64,000 nt of DNA from Georgenia thermotolerans (GTDB taxonomy: Bacteria; Actinomycetota; Actinomycetes; Actinomycetales; Actinomycetaceae): NCBI RefSeq assembly GCF_009193185.1, contig NZ_VUKF01000008.1, forward strand, positions 1 through 64,000, written 5' to 3'. The notes beneath the pieces are model-generated. The model worked only from the letters and a program-made list of their open reading frames with translations, had not been told where the DNA came from and searched no databases. The number at the start of each line of letters is the position of its first letter. The stretch's first letter is position 1. Shown here in pieces: positions 17,628-26,347 of the stretch. A program made the position numbers and the translations under genes.

Positions 17628-17684
17628 CGACTTCTGGGACCCCTGAATGTGGAAGTCGGCTCCGCCCGCCGCCCCACCTAAGGT
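17628..17684 (+). promoter_or_regulatory. lsr2 promoter region with inverted repeat
   Basis: CGACTTC (17628-17634) and GAAGTCG (17652-17658) form a 7-bp inverted repeat with 17 bp between. TAAGGT at 17679-17684 lies 8 bp before the ATG, fitting a near-leaderless start. Confidence 0.4.
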
Positions 17685-17692
17685 TGTCTGGC

Positions 17693-18034
17693 ATGGCGAC
17701 CAAAACGATCACTGAGCTGGTCTCAGACATCTCCGGCAAGCCCATCGAGCAGGGCAAGGGCCGCTCCGTGGACTTCTCCTATGAGGGAGTCCTGTACCGT
17801 GTCGATCTGACCAACGAGGAGCTGGCCGACTTCGAGAACAGCCTCAGGCCGTACCTCGAGGCAGGTCGCAGGATCGAAGGCCAACGCCGACGCACCTCCG
17901 CCTCGAGCACGAAGAAGCGCGCCTTTGACCCGGCCGCGGTGCGCGCCTGGGCGGCTGGCCAGGGCATCGAGGTCAGCCCGCGCGGCCGGATCACGGCAGA
18001 AGTCGTCGAGAAGTACCGGGCCGCCGGCAACTGA
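17693..18034 (+). CDS. lsr2: Lsr2-family nucleoid-associated protein
   Basis: 113 residues. The N-terminal dimerisation and oligomerisation domain (MATKTITELVSDISG, then VDFSYEGVLYRVDLT) and the C-terminal DNA-binding domain (AVRAWAAGQGIEVSPRGRI, with the AT-hook-like RGR) are complete. Lsr2 coats AT-rich, foreign DNA and silences it, the actinobacterial counterpart of H-NS. Element-borne copies can silence the element's own genes or protect it from host silencing. The gene sits between the IS110 fragment and a long empty stretch. Confidence 0.92.
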   Translation: MATKTITELVSDISGKPIEQGKGRSVDFSYEGVLYRVDLTNEELADFENSLRPYLEAGRRIEGQRRRTSASSTKKRAFDPAAVRAWAAGQGIEVSPRGRITAEVVEKYRAAGN

Positions 18035-18612
18035 GCGCGCGGAAGCTGCGTTGACCAGTTGGGCACTGAGGGCGGCCCCTGACGATCCCATTCGGGCTCT
18101 TGCCCCTACGCGCCAGCGTCTGGCCGATGATCACCGACCGGCGTGCAACTAGAGCTCGACCGGCTCGAGTAGTTGCGGGCGATTGTTCCGCACGTTACCC
18201 ACCGCCTTCCCACACGGCCGCCGGACATGACGCGGCCGGGGCATCGCGGCGACCATCTCAGGCAGGTCGGCCAGATTGAGTGATGTGCGGACTGAACCAG
18301 TCGTCGGGCATGTCCCCGCCAGGACGGTGGGCTGCATCGTGCACGTGTCCCAAGGGCGTCGGACGCCATGGTCGTGAGGACGGTGGCGGTCCACCGCCCT
18401 CTCCGAGTGATCGTCCGGCAGCTCGGGGGCCCCCTCCACCAGCGGACTTCATGCGGTAACTCACGTGCTACCGGCGCTCTAGATCCGTGAATTTCAAGGC
18501 AGTCATCCGCAGATCGACTCGCCGAAACCTCGGTGTACGTGCGCTAGAGCGACGATCCGTGATCCGGCCCGCGAGGGGCTGGCGAGCAGTTCGAACCTCA
18601 CCTCCGCCAACG
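18035..18612. other. 578-bp gap without recognisable gene
   Basis: No frame here gives a protein-like translation. Around 18588-18608 the DNA resembles a tRNA T-arm and 3' end, but no cloverleaf can be drawn. Confidence 0.4.
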
Positions 18613-19323
18613 CTAGCCGGCGCGTCCCCGGCGCCCGGGCGGCAGTAGTCCGCGGGCGCGAGCTTTCGCGACCCAGCCTTGGGCGGTGCTGAGTGCGACG
18701 CCGCTGAGCTCGGCCATGGTCGCCGAGGGGTTGGTGTCGCCGTTCGCTGTGAGGCGGCCGTGCTGGAGTGCGACGAGTTCGTAGAAGTCGGGGGTTTGTT
18801 TGGGGTCGCCGAGTGGTTTGAGCAGGTCCCGTTCAGCGATCTTGCGACCGCTTGGGAGCTCGATCTTGCCGCCGGTGAGGGTGTGAGTCCGCTTCATGGC
18901 GAACAGCCGCTGGTTGATCGCTGCTTCGATGCGCGCGGTCGGTAGCTCTCGCAGCAGCTGGCTGGTGATCGGGTCTCCGGGCCGCCAGGGCAGGTAGACG
19001 ACGCCGGTGATGCGGACCTCCTCGGGGACGTTGAGCAGCTGGCGCTGGAGCCTGATGTAGACCCGCGTCGCCGTGGCGGTGTGTTCGATGTAGCGCCAGC
19101 GGCCGTCGACGGTCTCGTTCTGCTCGGAGCCCATGCGTGCCTGGCGCTGCTCGTCATCGACGGTTTGGTCGTCGTAGCCGAGCAGTGCGTCGATCTCGGC
19201 GCTGGCGTCGTCGGGTCGCTCGCCGGGGAAGCGGTTCGGGAGGTGCCAGCCGGCTGGCAGGTCGTCCTGGACGAGCAGGCCGTCGTAGGTCTGATCGCCG
19301 GGCACGCGCGGAACTGTCGGCAT
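18613..19323 (-). CDS. Hypothetical protein with C-terminal helix-turn-helix-like segment
   Basis: 236 residues from ATG 19323; a TTG at 19353 is possible. The body has no motif I know. The last 40 residues (ATMAELSGVALSTAQGWVAK, then ARARGLLPPG) look like a helix-turn-helix followed by a basic tail. Proteins with this tail are common beside actinophage and mobile-element integrases. It is divergent from the recombinase operon across a 110-bp AT-richer intergenic region, a good position for a regulator of the element. Confidence 0.6.
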   Translation of the reverse strand: MPTVPRVPGDQTYDGLLVQDDLPAGWHLPNRFPGERPDDASAEIDALLGYDDQTVDDEQRQARMGSEQNETVDGRWRYIEHTATATRVYIRLQRQLLNVPEEVRITGVVYLPWRPGDPITSQLLRELPTARIEAAINQRLFAMKRTHTLTGGKIELPSGRKIAERDLLKPLGDPKQTPDFYELVALQHGRLTANGDTNPSATMAELSGVALSTAQGWVAKARARGLLPPGRRGRAG

Positions 19324-19459
19324 GCCAGCAGCGTATATGGGACAAGCCCGCAACTCATGTACTTGCCGCTACGTGAGCCCTTGTGATCTAATGTCGCGTA
19401 CCTGCCAGAACGTGAAGTACAGGCGATGAGCGATGCGCACCGGGGAAGGTGACGGCTCC

Positions 19460-19672
19460 ATGGCGGACAACAACGGAACGCCCCGGCCGGGCGGCGCACC
19501 GGGCGTAAGTGCTCGTACACGCGGCCCGGTGTCACACTGGAGAGCACCGGACGGTCAGATCGAGGTGGTTCGGAACATCCCGAACGACTACCGCCCGCCG
19601 CACGATGCGCTGGTCATCTTCGCCGGCATCCTTCTGCGAGTCGCCGGGGAACAGCGGGTCGGGCGGGCGTGA
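19460..19672 (+). CDS. Small protein preceding the recombinase
   Basis: 70 residues from ATG 19460 with AAGGTGAC upstream. Gly/Pro-rich N-terminus, then HWRAPDGQIEVVRNIPNDYR and a final hydrophobic stretch (DALVIFAGILLRVAG). It ends 15 bp before the recombinase gene and is probably cotranscribed. No family recognised. Its place makes an accessory role in excision or recombinase control conceivable; nothing in the sequence proves it. Confidence 0.5.
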   Translation: MADNNGTPRPGGAPGVSARTRGPVSHWRAPDGQIEVVRNIPNDYRPPHDALVIFAGILLRVAGEQRVGRA

Positions 19673-19687
19673 AAGGCAGCGTGAGCC

Positions 19688-21382
19688 ATGGACCTCGCCT
19701 TTCTCGGGCGCGTCTCCACCGAGGACGCGCAGGACCCCGAGGCATCCCGAATGTGGCAGCTCGCGCGCGCCCGCGACCTCGTAGGGCCGCTCGGGCACCG
19801 CATCGTGGTCGAGTTCTTCGACGTCGGGCAGTCCCGGTCGCTGCCGTGGAAGCGGCGCCCGGAGGCGAGTGCGCTGCTGGAGGAGATCAAGCGGCCTGAC
19901 CGCCGGTTCGACGGCATCGTGATCGGGGAGCCGCAGCGAGCCTTCTACGGTCACCAGTTCGCGATGACCTTCCCCGTGCTCACGTACTACGGCTGTGCGC
20001 TGTTCGTGCCGGAGGTCGGCGGTCGGGTGGATCCCGATTCCGAGGCGCACGAGATCATGATGGGCCTGTTTGGCGGCATGTCGAAGGGGGAGCGGTCGCG
20101 GATCCAGAAGCGCACTCGCACCGCGATGCACGAGCTGGCGGCCCGCACCGACCGTCGGCTTGGCGGGCGGCCGCCGTACGGCTACATGCTCGCCGACGCC
20201 GGGCCGCACCCCAACCCCTCGCGGGCTGCCACTGGTCAACGGCGCCACAAGCTCGTCCCGGATCCCGTCACCGCGCCGGTCGTCGTGAAGATCTTCGAGT
20301 GGGGCGCCGCTGGCGATGGCCTGCGCGCGATCGCACAACGGCTCACGGACCAGGGAGCGCCCTCGCCGTCGGCGCACGACCGGCGGCGCAACCCGCACCG
20401 TGATCCGCGTGGCTGGTCCCATGCGACCGTCCGCACGATCCTGACCAATCCCGTCTACACGGGGTACAGGTACTGGGGGAAGCAGGAGAAGTTCGAGCAG
20501 CTCCTCGATGTCGAGGACGTCGCGGCCGGGAACGTCACCCGCATGCGCTGGCGCGACCGGTCCGAGTGGATCCGGCCCGCCGGGCCGACCCACGAAGCGA
20601 TCATCGACCCCGTCCTGTGGGAGACCGTCGCCGGTCGCTTCCAGGCCGCGGCCCGCCAGGGCGCGAGTCCCGGAAGCGGCCGCTACGTCCCCCGGCGACC
20701 GCGCAACGCCCAGCGCATCTACCCGCTGGCAGGCCGCGTCGTTTGCGCGTACTGCGACCATCGGCTGTCAGGAAACTTCAACAGGTCGACGGCGAAGGAC
20801 CGGACCGACGGCCGCGTGCTGTACCGCTGCGAGTTCGACAAACGATTCGCGGTGCCAGCCGACCTCGCGGACCACCCGCCGGTCACGCTGCGGCAGGATG
20901 CGATCTTCGCGGCACTGGACGCGGACCTCGCCGAGGTGTTCTCGGACCCGCGCGCGCTGGCAGCGGCCCTCCTCGCCGAGGACCGCACGTCCGCCGAGCA
21001 GCGATCGCTGCACGAGCGCCGTCGTCGCCTGCAGGAGGAGATCGAGAACCTCGTTGGTTTCATCGCCAAGGGAACAGCCTCCGACGCCATCGCCGCCGCC
21101 CTGGCCGCCAAGGAGGCCGAGCTCGCGCAGACCAAGCAGCGCCTCACCGAGATCGCCAGACCCCGCAAGAAGGTCGACCCTGGCGAGATCGTCGCCGCGC
21201 TCGAGCTGATCGGCGGCGCCGTCGGGGCCCTGGCCCAGGCCACGGACGCGGAGCGCCGCGACCTCTACAACGCTCTCGACCTGCGCATCCGCTACGACGC
21301 AACGAAAAAGCGGGCTCACTACACAGTGAGCCCGCTCCTATCCGCCACGCGTGTGGATAGTCGTGTCCGGAGGGGGACTTGA
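19688..21382 (+). CDS. Large serine recombinase (site-specific integrase)
   Basis: 564 residues. The N-terminal resolvase domain has catalytic Ser10 in FLGRVSTED and conserved GEPQRAFYGHQF and GGMSKGERSRI. The recombinase domain (about 160-300) has GGRPPYGYMLADAG and VRTILTNPVYTGY. A zinc-ribbon segment follows (VCAYCDHRLSG ... YRCEFD) and a coiled-coil (about 410-500). It joins attP and attB by concerted double-strand breaks through a serine intermediate. The last codons lie inside the tRNA-Leu gene on the opposite strand (19 bp overlap), as expected for an integrase whose attachment site is the tRNA 3' end. Confidence 0.93.
   Translation: MDLAFLGRVSTEDAQDPEASRMWQLARARDLVGPLGHRIVVEFFDVGQSRSLPWKRRPEASALLEEIKRPDRRFDGIVIGEPQRAFYGHQFAMTFPVLTYYGCALFVPEVGGRVDPDSEAHEIMMGLFGGMSKGERSRIQKRTRTAMHELAARTDRRLGGRPPYGYMLADAGPHPNPSRAATGQRRHKLVPDPVTAPVVVKIFEWGAAGDGLRAIAQRLTDQGAPSPSAHDRRRNPHRDPRGWSHATVRTILTNPVYTGYRYWGKQEKFEQLLDVEDVAAGNVTRMRWRDRSEWIRPAGPTHEAIIDPVLWETVAGRFQAAARQGASPGSGRYVPRRPRNAQRIYPLAGRVVCAYCDHRLSGNFNRSTAKDRTDGRVLYRCEFDKRFAVPADLADHPPVTLRQDAIFAALDADLAEVFSDPRALAAALLAEDRTSAEQRSLHERRRRLQEEIENLVGFIAKGTASDAIAAALAAKEAELAQTKQRLTEIARPRKKVDPGEIVAALELIGGAVGALAQATDAERRDLYNALDLRIRYDATKKRAHYTVSPLLSATRVDSRVRRGT
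21363..21372. other. Putative attachment core at the tRNA end
   Basis: GTGTCCGGAG, shared with 9211-9220. It covers the acceptor-stem 3' strand of tRNA-Leu, so integration restores the gene. Confidence 0.4.
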
Positions 21383-21449
21383 ACCCCCACGCCCGATAAA
21401 GGGCACTAGCACCTCAAGCTAGCGCGTCTGCCTATTCCGCCACCCGGAC
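21364..21449 (-). tRNA. tRNA-Leu (anticodon GAG)
   Basis: 86 nt with discriminator A and no encoded CCA. The acceptor stem GTCCGGG/TCCGGAC closes, the anticodon arm CTAGC-TTGAGGT-GCTAG has GAG in the loop, a long class II variable arm (TGCCC...GGGCG) is present, and the T-arm is GGGGG-TTCAAGT-CCCCC. The serine recombinase gene overlaps its 3' end. Confidence 0.95.
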
Positions 21450-21795
21450 AGGTGGTGCTGCCGGCCGGTCTGACGTGGCCTTTCGGCCCCGTCACCCTCC
21501 CGGGCAACGTCGTAAAAGATAGCACGGTCCCAGGGGCGCCTTCGAACCCGTCAGGCCCGGAACGGCCCCGAAGTGACCGACCCCACAGCCGTAGCCGCCC
21601 TCCGGTCCGCGGGCCCGGGACGGGCCCGCGCGCCGTCCCGTCCCGGGCCGGCCCGCCTGCCCGCGACGGGTGCCCGAGACGCCGTCGGCGAGCCCGGCCG
21701 GCACGTTGTGAGGGGCTCCCACGCTGCGCGCCGCGCCCCGCACGCCGGGGAGCCGACGCCCGGACCGGGCCGTCCGCCCCGGTACCGTCGGGGTC
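21450..21795. other. Intergenic region between tRNA-Leu and the fusion gene
   Basis: No gene seen in 346 bp. An AT-rich spot at 21512-21526 (TATCTTTTACG on the minus strand) may belong to the tRNA promoter. TACCGT at 21783-21788 lies 7 bp before the next start codon and serves the plus-strand gene. Confidence 0.45.
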
Positions 21796-22917
21796 ATGGA
21801 ACCCTTCGCGCTGCGCTCGTCCGACGGCACGCTCCTGCTGTCCGTCCCGACCGCCGAGGACGTCGACCGCATCGCCGCGGTCTGCGCCGAGGCCGACATC
21901 CAGCGGTGGACGACCGTGCCCAGCCCGTACACCCGGGCCGACGCCGAGGGCTTCGTCACCACGGTGGTCCCCGACGGCTGGCGGGCCGGCTCGCCGACCT
22001 GGGCGGTGCGCACCGTGGCGGACGGCGTCGCCCGGCTCGTGGGCATGGTGGGCCTGCACGCGGTGGCCCACGGCAAGGGGGAGCTCGGGTACTGGCTCGC
22101 CGCCGACGCCCGCGGCCGCGGGATCATGACCCGCGCGGTCGGCGTCGTCCTCGACGCGGCCTTCGACCGGCTCGGGCTGCACACCGTGGCCTGGCGCGCC
22201 GACGTCGACAACTGGCCCTCCTGGAAGGTCGCCTGGCGCAACGGCGTGCGCAAGGAGGGCACCGTGCGCGCCCTCAACCCGCGCCGGGGCGCGTGGACGG
22301 ACGGCTGGATCGGCACCATCCAGCGCGACGACCCGCGCGAACCCGTCGATGCCTGGGACGGGCCCGCCGGGGAGCGCGCCGTCGCGACGGCGCAGCCCAC
22401 GCCCGGCACGGCCGGCGCGGCGACGGCGCAGGCCGTACCCGCGGCGAACCCGCGCGACCCCGAGGCGCTCGTGCGCCAGTTCCACGACACCTACCACCTG
22501 CCGGTGGTCACCGACCCGCCGAGCGTGGACCGCGACCGCGTCCACATGCGCATGGCGCTGGTGGCCGAGGAGCTCGCCGAGCTCGTCGAGGCGGTCTACG
22601 GCGAGGCGGCCGGCGCCGAGATGTCGGCGGCCTTCACCCGGGCGGTCGCGGCCGACGACGGCACCCGCGACACCGTCGAGGCCGCCGACGCCCTGGGCGA
22701 CCTGACCTACGTCGTCTACGGCATGGCGCTGGAGTGCGGCATCCCGCTCGACGAGGTGCTCGCCGAGATCCAGGCGTCCAACCTCTCCAAGCTCGGCGCG
22801 GACGGCCGGCCGATCTACCGCGAGGACGGCAAGGTGCTCAAGGGCCCGGGGTTCTTCCCCCCGGACATCGCCGGCGTGCTCGCCCGGCGCGGGTACCAGC
22901 CCGGAGCCCGTCGCTGA
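21796..22917 (+). CDS. GNAT acetyltransferase fused to MazG-like pyrophosphohydrolase
   Basis: 373 residues in two parts. Residues 1 to about 175 form a RimJ/RimL-type GNAT domain (LGYWLAADARGRGIMTRAV is the acetyl-CoA pyrophosphate loop, then WRADVDNWPSW). An Ala/Thr/Pro-rich linker spans about 176-220. Residues about 221-373 form an all-alpha NTP pyrophosphohydrolase (AEELAELVEAVYG and EAADALGDLTYVVYG carry the ExxE and ExxD magnesium ligands). The first half likely acetylates an amine or N-terminus; the second likely hydrolyses a nucleoside triphosphate. It has a near-leaderless start behind TACCGT. A house-cleaning or detoxification role is a guess. Confidence 0.85.
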   Translation: MEPFALRSSDGTLLLSVPTAEDVDRIAAVCAEADIQRWTTVPSPYTRADAEGFVTTVVPDGWRAGSPTWAVRTVADGVARLVGMVGLHAVAHGKGELGYWLAADARGRGIMTRAVGVVLDAAFDRLGLHTVAWRADVDNWPSWKVAWRNGVRKEGTVRALNPRRGAWTDGWIGTIQRDDPREPVDAWDGPAGERAVATAQPTPGTAGAATAQAVPAANPRDPEALVRQFHDTYHLPVVTDPPSVDRDRVHMRMALVAEELAELVEAVYGEAAGAEMSAAFTRAVAADDGTRDTVEAADALGDLTYVVYGMALECGIPLDEVLAEIQASNLSKLGADGRPIYREDGKVLKGPGFFPPDIAGVLARRGYQPGARR

Positions 22918-22955
22918 GCAGGTGACGGTTCGGCGGGGCGCGCGCCTCGGCGTGG

Positions 22956-22980
22956 GGGGCCGCGCGCGAGGCGCGGCCCC
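22956..22980 (+). terminator. Hairpin terminator after the fusion gene
   Basis: GGGGCCGCG (22956-22964) and CGCGGCCCC (22972-22980) pair perfectly around a seven-base loop. Confidence 0.75.
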
Positions 22981-23033
22981 ATTCGAGACCGAGGCAGTGT
23001 CGAAAGGGAGCGGCTCGGCGCCCGAGGGGCACA

Positions 23034-25175
23034 ATGAGCGCCATGCCTGAGACCTCCGCGCACGTCGGGGACGCCCTGCTCGACGCCGCCAACCCCTTCG
23101 CCGCGCCGTCCCCGCTGCCCTACGGCCTGCCGGACTTCCGCGCGGTGCGCATCGAGCACCTGCGCCCGGCCATCGCCGCCGGCATGGCGGGCCAGCGCGC
23201 CGAGTGGGAGGCGGTGGCCACCGACGCCGCCGTGCCGGACGTGGCCAACACCCTCGAGCGCATCGAACGGTCCGGGCGGCTGCTGCGCCGGGCGATGACG
23301 GTCTTCCACACCCTGGTCAGCGCCGTGGGCGGGGAGGAGATCCACGCCCTGGAGTCCGAGGTCGCCCCGCTGCTCGCCGCGCACGGGGACGCCTTCTGGC
23401 TCGACCGGCGCATCTACGACCGGCTGGAGTCCCTCGCGAACGCCGGTCCGCTGCTCGACCTCGACGCCGAGACGTCCTGGCTGCTGCACACCTACCGCAA
23501 GAACTTCGTCCGCGCCGGCATCCGCCTCGACGACGACGAGCAGCAGCGGCTGCGCGCGCTCAACGCCCGCATCGTGACCCTGGAGACGGAGTTCTCCCAG
23601 CGGGTGGTCAAGGCGATGGAGGCGGGCGCCGTCCGCGTCGACGACCCGGCCGAGCTGGCCGGGCTCGACGAGGGCACCATCGCCGCCCTCGCCCGCGCCG
23701 CCGCCGACCGGGCCGGCTCCACCCTGACCATGCCCGGCGGCGGGTACCTCATCCCGCTCATGCTGCCCACCCAGCAGCCCCTGCTCGCCCGCGCCGCCCA
23801 CCCGGGGCTGCGCGCCCGCCTGCTGGAGGCCTCCCGCACCCGCGGCACCGGGGTCGACCCCGCCTCGGACACGCGGGCAGCCCTGCTCGAGATCGCCCGG
23901 CTGCGCGCCGAGCGGGCCGCGCTGCTCGGCTACCCCCATCACGCCGCCTACGTCGTCGAGGACAACACCGCGGGCAGCGCCACGGCGGTCAACGAGATGC
24001 TCGCCCGCCTCGCCCCGCCCGCCGTGCGCAACGCCCGCCGCGAGGCCGCCGAGCTGCAGGCCGTGCGCGCGGCCGACCCCACCGCCCCGGCCGGCGAGCT
24101 GGCGGCGTCGGACTGGGTCTACGAGGCCGAGCGGCTGCGCAAGGAGCGCTTCTCCGTCGACGACGACGTGCTGCGCCCCTACCTCGAGCTCGGCCGGGTG
24201 GTCGAGCAGGGCGTGTTCTACGCGGCGCACCGGCTCTACGGGCTCACGTTCCACCCCCGGCCGGACCTGCCCGGCTACGCCGACGGGGTGCACGTGTGGG
24301 AGGTGCGCGAGGAGGACGGCCGCGGGCTGGGCCTGTTCGTCGGCGACTACTACGCCCGGCCGGGCAAGCGGGGCGGGGCCTGGATGCACAGCCTCGTCGA
24401 CCAGTCCCACCTGCTCACCGAGCGCCCGGTGGTGGTCAACAACCTCAACGTCACCCCGCCGCCGCCCGGGCAGCCCACGCTGCTGACATGGGACGAGGTG
24501 CGCACCTGCTTCCACGAGTTCGGCCACGCCCTGCACGCCCTGTTCTCCGACGTGCGCTACCCCTCGCTGTCCGGCACCGCCGTCCCGCGCGACTTCGTGG
24601 AGTACCCCTCCCAGGTCAACGAGATGTGGATGACGCACCCCGAGGTGGTCGCCCGCTTCGCCCGCCACCACGCGACCGACGAGCCGCTGCCGGGCGAGCT
24701 GCTCGAGAAGCTGCTGTCGCTGGGCAGCTACGGCGAGGGGTTCGCGACCACCGAGTACCTCGGCGCGGCCCTGCTCGACCAGGCCTGGCACCAGGTCGCC
24801 CCGGGCCAGGTGCCCGCCGAGCCGGGCGAGGTCGAGGCCTTCGAGCGCGAGGCCCTGGAGCGGGCCGGCGTCCACCTCGACCTCGTCCCGCCGCGGTACC
24901 GCTCGACCTACTTCAACCACACCTTCGGCGGCGGCTACGACGCCGGCTACTACTCCTACATCTGGTCCGAGGTGCTCGACGCCGACACGGTGGAGTGGTT
25001 CAAGGAGCAGGCCCGCGACGACGACGGCGGCCTCAACCGCGCCGCCGGGCAGCGCTTCCGCGAGGCGTTGCTCTCCCGGGGGTACTCCGAGGACCCGCTC
25101 GACTCCTTCCGGGAGCTGCGCGGCCGCGACGCGCGCATCGACCCGCTGCTGGTGCGCCGGGGGCTGACCGATTGA
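23034..25175 (+). CDS. dcp: M3-family zinc metallopeptidase (peptidyl-dipeptidase Dcp type)
   Basis: 713 residues, the usual length for Dcp/oligopeptidase A. The zinc motif CFHEFGHALHALFS has its first histidine near residue 494; the third ligand is the glutamate in the following helix region (FVEYPSQVNEMW). NHTFGGGYDAGYYSYIWSE near the C-terminus holds the substrate-binding tyrosines of the family. It is cytosolic with no signal peptide and removes dipeptides from the C-terminus of oligopeptides. ATG 23034 follows GAGGGG; an ATG three codons later is an alternative. It stands alone. Confidence 0.92.
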   Translation: MSAMPETSAHVGDALLDAANPFAAPSPLPYGLPDFRAVRIEHLRPAIAAGMAGQRAEWEAVATDAAVPDVANTLERIERSGRLLRRAMTVFHTLVSAVGGEEIHALESEVAPLLAAHGDAFWLDRRIYDRLESLANAGPLLDLDAETSWLLHTYRKNFVRAGIRLDDDEQQRLRALNARIVTLETEFSQRVVKAMEAGAVRVDDPAELAGLDEGTIAALARAAADRAGSTLTMPGGGYLIPLMLPTQQPLLARAAHPGLRARLLEASRTRGTGVDPASDTRAALLEIARLRAERAALLGYPHHAAYVVEDNTAGSATAVNEMLARLAPPAVRNARREAAELQAVRAADPTAPAGELAASDWVYEAERLRKERFSVDDDVLRPYLELGRVVEQGVFYAAHRLYGLTFHPRPDLPGYADGVHVWEVREEDGRGLGLFVGDYYARPGKRGGAWMHSLVDQSHLLTERPVVVNNLNVTPPPPGQPTLLTWDEVRTCFHEFGHALHALFSDVRYPSLSGTAVPRDFVEYPSQVNEMWMTHPEVVARFARHHATDEPLPGELLEKLLSLGSYGEGFATTEYLGAALLDQAWHQVAPGQVPAEPGEVEAFEREALERAGVHLDLVPPRYRSTYFNHTFGGGYDAGYYSYIWSEVLDADTVEWFKEQARDDDGGLNRAAGQRFREALLSRGYSEDPLDSFRELRGRDARIDPLLVRRGLTD

Positions 25176-25284
25176 CGGAGCCGAGCCACCTCACCGCGCC
25201 CGCCGGGCGGAGCCGGTGCCCGTGACCTAGTGTTCAGCGGGTCGAACGACCGGTCTCCGGGCATCCGCGAGTGGGGAGCCGCGC

Positions 25285-26346
25285 GTGTCGAGCCTGTCCC
25301 TGCCCGTCCTGCTGCTGATCTTCGCCGCGGCCGCCGCGGCGGTGTGGGTCGCCGGCATCCAGCTGCCGAACCAGACCGACGTGCTGGCCACCCGCCTGCA
25401 CCTGGGCGCGGCGCTGGGCGGGCTGATCCTGCTGGCCGTCGCCACCAACCTGCCCGAGATCGCCATCGTCACCAGCGCCGCCCTGTCCGGCAACGTCGGG
25501 GTGGCGGTGGGCAACATCCTCGGCGGCATCGCCATCCAGACCGTCGTGCTGGTGGCGCTGGACGCCTTCGGCGTACGCGGGAGGCAGCCGTTGACCTACC
25601 GCGCCGCGTCGCTGGTCCTGGTGCTCGAGGCGCTGCTCGTGGTGGCCGTCCTCGCGGTGGTCGTCGCCGGCTCCCAGCTCCCGTCGGGCCTGATCGCCTT
25701 CCGCCTCGCTCCCGCGCCGGTCCTCATCCTGATCCTGTGGGTGACGGGCCTGGTGCTGCTGCGGCGGGCCGGAACGGGCCTGCCCTGGCACGAGTCCGGG
25801 CAGGCGCCCGGCGGACAGGAGCGCCCCCGCGGGCACTCTCAGCAGCAGACCGAGCAGGAGGCCCGGGAGAAGGGCACCAGCACCGCCAGGTCGGCGACGA
25901 TCTTCGCCGTCGCGGCCCTGGTGACCCTCGGCGCCGGCGTCGTCCTGGAACGCAGCGGCGACGCGATCGCGAGCGACATCGGCCTGTCCGGGGTGCTCTT
26001 CGGTGCCACCGTCCTGGCCGCCGCCACCTCCCTGCCGGAGCTGTCGACGGGGCTGACGTCCGTGCGCCACGAGGACCAGCTCGCCGTCAGCGACATCTTC
26101 GGCGGCAACGCGTTCCTGCCGGTGCTCTTCCTGCTGGCCACCGTCCTGTCGGGCCAGGTGGTGCTCCCGCAGGCGCAGGCCCCCGACATCTATCTCACCG
26201 CCCTGGCGATCCTCCTGACCCTGGTCTACGCCACCGGGCTGATCTTCCGGCCCACGCGGCAGGTGGCGCGCATGGGCGTCGACTCGCTGGTGGTGCTGGT
26301 CCTCTACGCCGTGGGCGTGGCCGGGCTGTTCGTCGTCGCCGGCTGA
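25285..26346 (+). CDS. Sodium/calcium exchanger (CaCA) family membrane protein
   Basis: 353 residues with about ten transmembrane helices in two halves of five. Each half carries an alpha repeat: ATNLPEIAIVTSAALSGN with VGNILGGIA in the first, AATSLPELSTGLTSVRHED with SDIFGGNAF in the second, including the acidic residues that bind the cation. A basic, Gln-rich cytosolic loop of about 40 residues separates the halves. It likely exchanges Ca2+ (or K+) for Na+ or H+. The start is GTG 25285. It is not closely linked to neighbours. Confidence 0.88.
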   Translation: MSSLSLPVLLLIFAAAAAAVWVAGIQLPNQTDVLATRLHLGAALGGLILLAVATNLPEIAIVTSAALSGNVGVAVGNILGGIAIQTVVLVALDAFGVRGRQPLTYRAASLVLVLEALLVVAVLAVVVAGSQLPSGLIAFRLAPAPVLILILWVTGLVLLRRAGTGLPWHESGQAPGGQERPRGHSQQQTEQEAREKGTSTARSATIFAVAALVTLGAGVVLERSGDAIASDIGLSGVLFGATVLAAATSLPELSTGLTSVRHEDQLAVSDIFGGNAFLPVLFLLATVLSGQVVLPQAQAPDIYLTALAILLTLVYATGLIFRPTRQVARMGVDSLVVLVLYAVGVAGLFVVAG

Positions 26347-26347
26347 C

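Larger units (their letters stand above)
9211..21372. mobile_element. Probable integrated element at tRNA-Leu(GAG)
   Basis: The right side is fixed by a large serine recombinase gene running into the 3' end of tRNA-Leu. The 10-mer GTGTCCGGAG at the tRNA end (21363-21372) recurs at 9211-9220, just left of the first IS110 remnant. The enclosed 12.1 kb holds IS remnants, a relaxase remnant, a MobF relaxase, Lsr2 and a recombinase, whereas the outer flanks are ordinary chromosomal genes. The left boundary is inferred from the short repeat only. Confidence 0.5.

Noticed and set aside
18588-18608. tRNA 3' end or T-arm (TTCGAACC followed by CACCTCCGCCA)
   Set aside because: The flanking bases do not form a T-stem and no acceptor, D or anticodon arm can be drawn; at best an attachment-site fragment.
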